From Strongylocentrotus droebachiensis (lineage: Eukaryota; Echinodermata; Echinoidea; Camarodonta; Strongylocentrotidae), in assembly GCA_035222895.1 (NCBI GenBank), contig JAVYIG010007237.1, positions 41,203 through 105,202 on the forward strand: a stretch of 64,000 nucleotides of DNA, in the 5' to 3' direction. The translations under genes were made by a program, and so were the position numbers. The notes beneath the pieces are model-generated. The model had not been told where the DNA came from and made no database searches. It saw nothing but the letters and a program-made list of their open reading frames with translations. Shown piece by piece: positions 28,001-34,000 of the stretch. The stretch's first letter is position 1. Every line of letters starts with the position of its first letter.

Positions 28001-31000
28001 CGATACAATAAGTTCTTGATGGGCACTAAAGCTGAAATGAATATGCCCCCCACACATGATGCCCTAGTAAAACACCTCATGAGAGCTAACTATCAATCTG
28101 CTATACATACCAGATGCCTTGAACAATATCCTGTGATCCCTAGTCCACACAATCATGGATGGAAGGTAACGGACACAAACATAGAAGTAGTGTGGGGTGA
28201 CCTTCCACCTGCACCAAGTACCCTGCTTGAGCTTACATATTGCAGTTGCAAGAAGACCAGCTGTGAAGAACCTAAAGCTGCAGGAAAGGGTCGATGTTCA
28301 TGTCGACAGCACAACATAACCTGCACCGATCTGTGCAGGTGCATCAATTGTAAAAATTCAGCTCAAGCAGAGCATAATATGGATGAGGAAGATACAGACA
28401 ATGAAGATGAAGACTAGATGTCTGAAAGCTTATGTATCTTGCCGCATTCATTCACAGTAATGTAAATTTGTTCTGGTCTGAACTTGTTTGACCTCTGACA
28501 TAATTAAGTTAGCTGTGAGTATGTGACCCAGTATGTGAGGTCAGTCAGGTCACTGTAGAGAACCTACCATCTATTCTATCCATCTATATCAATTCATTTG
28601 TTTAATATTTATGCATCAAAATCACTTGCGATGTAAGCAGCAAGAATAGTTTGTGACTTGGTAGAGAATTCTTATATTTCGAGTTGTATTAACAGCAAAC
28701 CAATTCATTTGTTTTATATTTATGCATCAAAATCACTTGCGATATAAGCAGCAAGAATAGTTTGTGACTTGGTAGAGAATTCTTATATTTCGAGTTGTAT
28801 TAACAGCAAACCAATTCATTTGTTTTATATTTATGCATCAAAATCACTTGCGATGTAAGCAGCAAGAATAGTATGTGACTTGGTAGAGAATTCTTATATT
28901 CGAGTTGTATTAACAGCAAACCAATTCATTTGTTTTATATTTATGCATCAAAATCACTTGCGATGTAAGCAGCAAGAATAGTTTGTAACTTTTCCAACTA
29001 CTTGTAGAAGTGATAGAGAATAATTATGTTTATATACCTCACTTAAGAAATCCAGCCATCTGATTGGTCGAATTGCATTCATAAACTTCAACTGTTCCTG
29101 TAAAATTCTCGGTAACTATGCATAAAACATTTCACTATTTTTAATAACCATGGTTACTCCATGGTTACCCCATAGGTTTACATGTTAAAAAATGGTTTGA
29201 GCGATGGAGAATACCGTATGTGTGCGAAGGATTGGTCTACAATTGAATCTCGATCGATCTTACCGACAATTTTATCTTGCATTGTTGACATGAAGACGAA
29301 AATAAACTCTCAAAAACAAAAAAACAACATCTGCCGATAGATCTTGATCTAAGTTCGTGCCAATATGCATTGCAAAAGTAAAAGAAGGGCCCGTTTCATG
29401 GAGCTTTTGCGAGGCCCTCACGCAGAGCCGTTTTCAATCCATTTTAATGTATGGCTGTGTGACCAAAGTTCGCGCGTGACCAAAGTTCGCTTTCTCAAAA
29501 AATCGGTAAGATTTCGAAAATCTGATATCACCAATGGAAAGAGGATCATAAAATTACCCAGAAACGAAATTTTCTTTGGAATTGGGTGCGAAATTGTGAA
29601 AATATTGACAAAAGATCGGCACATTTTGCAGTTATTTGCGTCCGTTCCGAAAAATTACCAACTTACCGATAAGGGTCTGGAAATCTTCATTTTGAGAGCA
29701 GATATCCTCAAAATTGTAAGTAATAAGTGGTACCGTCTGGTTGTATGATATTTTGCCTTGCAAATTATCAAATTACCTTATTTTTGATGGATCGTATTTT
29801 TGTATAAATCAGCTGTTAACCCCCGTGCGTGAACTTAGGTCTCGTTGTTTATGACTTTTTTTAGATGCAGCGCGCATGCACGATCGGACATCGAATTTTT
29901 AGATCGCGATATCTCCGAAATCCTTCGACGATAAATGTTGTAGTTGAACCAATTGGTAGTAAAATACTTTGCCGTCCATTTGGTAGTAATTAAAATAAAT
30001 AAATTTGTGTAGAATATGAGAAAACATGGATCGAATATCACATTTTCTAATTTGTTCTAAAATCTGCGCGAACTTTGGTCACCCCTTCATATATATTGGA
30101 GAAAACTGCCAAGCATGTTAACGACGCGCAATAGCCTAGTGGTCTAAGCGTTGGTTTTCGATACACCTCTTGTTGTACGCAAGAGTTCGAATCCCGTCTT
30201 CGACAAAAATGAAAAATATTTTTTTATTTTTATTTTTTAGTCTATTTTTTTTCGGCATATAAAAGTATTAATGACTGCTTTAATATTCGAGAAATAGTTG
30301 TTTTATTACGCTCTCGGGAAGGTTACAATTGGGCTATTCCCCTCGGCAAGCCTCGGGAATAGCACAATTCTAACCTTCCCTTGAGCGTAATAAAACAACT
30401 ATTTCTCTCAAAGCAGTCATTAATACTATAATGTATTTCGAGCAGTATTAACAGAACACTATTTCACCTGTTTCATATTTATGGATCGTAATCATGTGCG
30501 ATGTAGTGCAAGAATAGTTTGTCAATTTTCTTGTGACTTGTAAAGAAATAGTACATTTTTTTACAGTGCTTGTTTAGAACTGAATGTTAGAATGTTCTGT
30601 CCTCAAACCTCAGCCATGTTTATACATTCAGTATAATTCAGTGTAAGTCAGGTGTCCATATTATAAGTGTATAAATCAACTAACAGGTGATATTCAACTT
30701 CTTATTTGAGCATATTTATCATGGTTAATCTATCATTATGTGAATATTCATTACCAGAAGTTGCCTATATTTACAAGTAGCTTGGTATTACGATGCGAGA
30801 GAAAGAAATTTTCTACTGAGATATTTAGTGTTGCAAGAAGTACTAGTTTGTCTCAATATTGTGACGATTTTGTAACAGTTTCATATGAATTTGTATTGGA
30901 ATTTATCTCTGTCCTTAAAAAGATTATATAATGCTGAAGATTTTGGTTTACGTACACCGTATGGCTTACTTTATATTTATGTTTTGTTTACGGGTATATA

Positions 31001-34000
31001 TTTTTTGATAGTGATTCAAAGCTAATGAACCGGTTTACATTGGTACACATGATTAGTATGTGCATGCATAACGTTATCATTACACTGCAAACTCAATGGA
31101 TGTGCAAGACAGAATAAGAATAGAAAGTTAATGACATAGTATCTCATAAAATGCTGTTAATGAAGAAAAGCTGAAATGTAAAATAATAACTACATGCATT
31201 TCTTATGTGTCATATGTGCAAGTTATGATAATTGTTCAGTAATGTGATCAATATTATACATATTGAATATGATGATGCCTTTGTCCTTGTGTGGATACTT
31301 TATGTCATTCAGTAAAATGATCTGTCTGCGATGTTTAGTGATGTTGTAGGGGGGGGGGGTTAAGGCTAGAAAGGAAGGTTGAGAGAGAGATAGAGATTAA
31401 AGAAACAAAGAGGGAGAGAGAGAGAGAGAGAGAGAGAACGCAAAAGATGAGAGTGAGTGCATAGAGAAAGAAAAAAAATCATAGAGCGAGAGAGTGAAGG
31501 AGGGGGGGGGGGGTTGACGTGAGAGAAAAATATGGATGACGGATACTTTGGAAAAGAGAGTCAAAGAAAAAGTTGTGATGAGCATATATTTGTATCAACA
31601 AAACAATATTATTATTTTATTATAACATAAGTATCAGCATCATTATTGGTATAACTATTCATGAAGTTACCCCACCACCACCCCCACCCCCCCCCCCCCC
31701 CCCCAAAAAAAAAAAAAAAAAAAATCCCTCGAATAGGATGTAAAATCAAGCTCAGTTCATACTTTATTCCTTATCATGTCAATAACAAAGTGCATCATCC
31801 TGTACATCACAATATTCACCTCGAAATACAAAAGAACAAGAGAAATCCACACACATTAGGCTTATCTTCTCTATTTGGACTCAAGAGGGCGACAAACAAA
31901 ATTATGATTAATATAAAGTATGATTACTAATTAATGTGCAACTTTCACGCTTGTCGATTTTGTGTGGTTATTATTCATATTTTTCTCCATCACTGTGCAA
32001 AAATTCAGGTAGTTGCCGCTCGGTGGTCACAAGAACCACAAACTAGAGCACTTTTTGATGTATGCATCCCAGTCTAGAAAGCCATAACTAGAATGAAAGC
32101 CCCTTCGTGCTATTTTTAATTTGCTGGCGGTATTTTCCGCGCTTGCTTGATAAGCGTACATACGCTTGTACATTTCCTTCCAATGTAATACAAAGTATTA
32201 CATTTCCTAGCGCGTGAATTTCCCTCAAAAATGTAAACAACCTCTTGACCTACATTTTGTCAGCCTGTCAATAAACCATTTTAAATCGTTGTCTACTCTT
32301 TAAATTTTATTAAATCAGACTTTGAAGAGCCTCTGTCCAGATCCTCCGGCTTCTCAAACAAGATCAGGACGCACTCCAGATAATCACCCCAAGAATAGAT
32401 ACGGAAACAACCTACCATGTAAGTAATGTTAGGATACCAACAAATACACACACACACACACACATAAACACATACACACTATTTAAACCCCATAATTTTT
32501 GTCAGTGGACATAATATGTAAATCGTAGATTCTTGCCAAATGAAAATTAGAACGCCGGCCGTGGTGAAATGTATGACATTGTCGTGAGCAAATGAAATAA
32601 CACCATACGGGGATCTCAAGATTGTCAGGAGACGGTGGGGGATACTCAAAGCTTTGAATACGTTAAATTCAATTCGAAGGTGGAGAGGTGATATCACATA
32701 AGATTTTCTCTTAAGGCGGGGATGAAGAGGATGAGGGGGGGGGGGGGTGATCCCACCTCTACTTTGATCCATCCCTATGCATGTCATGTATAACGAGACT
32801 CAAAGAGCAAAAATTGAATACATACATACCTAAAATCCAAAATCGCTATCAAATAATGTGAAAGACTTCAATACTCGTACTTGTTTTCGTGTAAATGTTG
32901 AGTTGCAGGGTAATAGCGAAACGCTGTTTAAAATGTTTTTTTTGTTTCCATACCACTCTAGTGCAGAGGAATCGTGTGATACTAGACTCCCCAGATCATG
33001 ATTACATCAATGCTAGTCAAATAAAGGTGAGATGTTCTTTCTGGGTCAAATGATTAAATTTACACATGCAATTTAGTGTCAGAAACACTAAGGGATTAAA
33101 TGCCATCGATACCGTTTACATCTTCATTTGACTCGTGTTCAACATAAGAAACTGTAGACGCCTTGGGCGTTGGCATTTACCATGGAAACATAATGTGCTA
33201 ATATAGGTATTATTAATATGATTGATAATTAGCACACAAAGTATGTGTTTGTGTGTCCTATCGTACTTTAGTGACTTGTTTTATTACGAAAGCTTCCAAA
33301 ATGAATTTGACAACGGTAAAATGCGCGGTAATACATTGATGGGTGTCATAATATTATATACATGTATTATATATATATTCCAGTTTCTTTATTTCAATAA
33401 AAGTGACACTGTGGATCGATTCATACCCATTAAATGTACATATACTATCGCCATTATAATGTATAATGTACTTTAGAATAAATTATTATAGAAGAATTAT
33501 TATATCTATGAACTATGTTGGAATCAAAAACTTGATTGTTAGTAATGTAGGGGATGTAGGGAAGGGCTGCAGTGCAGTATTAAGTGAGCCCCTCTTCGCC
33601 TAGGCCGGAAGCCGTGCTTCGAAGATACTAACACTGACAGCTCTTAAAGCATTTCATGACAATGTAAGTAGGTGGCGAGGATCTCATGTTGTTATCGGAT
33701 TTCACAATTATTCTTCCCTCATCTTTCAGGGAGTCCACTGTACATTCATGACAACCCAGATGCCGCTGCCAACCACTGTGTCTGATTTCTGGTCTATGGT
33801 CCTCGACAATAAACCATCCACTATCGTTATGCTTAATGATAAGAGCCAAAACGACAAGGTAGTAGTGCGAGTATATGCCATTTTTGAAGAAAAAATTGTC
33901 TTAGTTTAAGTTTGGGAGATTTAAAGACCTTGCTATTTTGCATTGCTTCTTTTGTTTTGATACAAAAAAATCCATATACTTAACATGTTGAATGTTGAAT

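Larger units (their letters stand above)
22148..32076 (+). mobile_element. Academ-like DNA transposon, 9.9 kb, with TIRs and 3-bp TSD
   Basis: The left terminus (22148) reads tagaccgggatgca, later 'ttcttgtgaccaccg' and 'ggcaactacct'. The right terminus, read inward on the minus strand from 32076, gives tagactgggatgca and the same two inner blocks in the same order. The arms are about 60-65 bp and imperfect. It is flanked by gaa on both sides (22145-22147 and 32077-32079). The empty site is preserved in A2 as 'aaaatgaaatccataac', which confirms the limits apart from one base difference. The only gene is the 1617-residue protein. A 3-bp TSD plus an XPG-like nuclease region is what is known of the Academ superfamily (AcademX lineage). 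Confidence 0.8.
17683..32312 (-). mobile_element. Ngaro-like YR retroelement, deleted, interrupted by Academ-like transposon
   Basis: On the minus strand the order is: A1 (32312 to 22101, split by the 22148-32076 insertion), an SGNH hydrolase ORF, B1 (19874-19069), A2 (19072 to about 18791), a 300-bp segment, then B2 (18488-17683). This A-body-B-A-B plan of split direct repeats, an SGNH hydrolase and no target duplication are the known hallmarks of Ngaro tyrosine-recombinase retrotransposons. No gag, reverse transcriptase or recombinase frame is visible, so the copy is internally deleted. Without the nested insertion it is about 4.7 kb. An alternative is a different direct-repeat element. The identification rests on the repeat plan plus the hydrolase. 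Confidence 0.6.

Noticed and set aside
29365..29748. 127-residue ORF downstream of the transposon gene
   Set aside because: No recognisable motif, overlaps inverted repeats, and no splice or start context.
30125..30205. A tRNA gene in the Academ-like element
   Set aside because: A- and B-box-like motifs exist, but the T and acceptor stems fail to pair.
32319..32418. A frameshift in the first D2 exon (frame 'DFEEPLSRSSGF...' ending in TAA after 'THSR')
   Set aside because: It appeared only when joining phase 1 from 11934. With the linker exon ending 16886 in phase 0, the exon reads 'TLKSLCPDPP...NHPKNRY' in frame, so no frameshift is needed.
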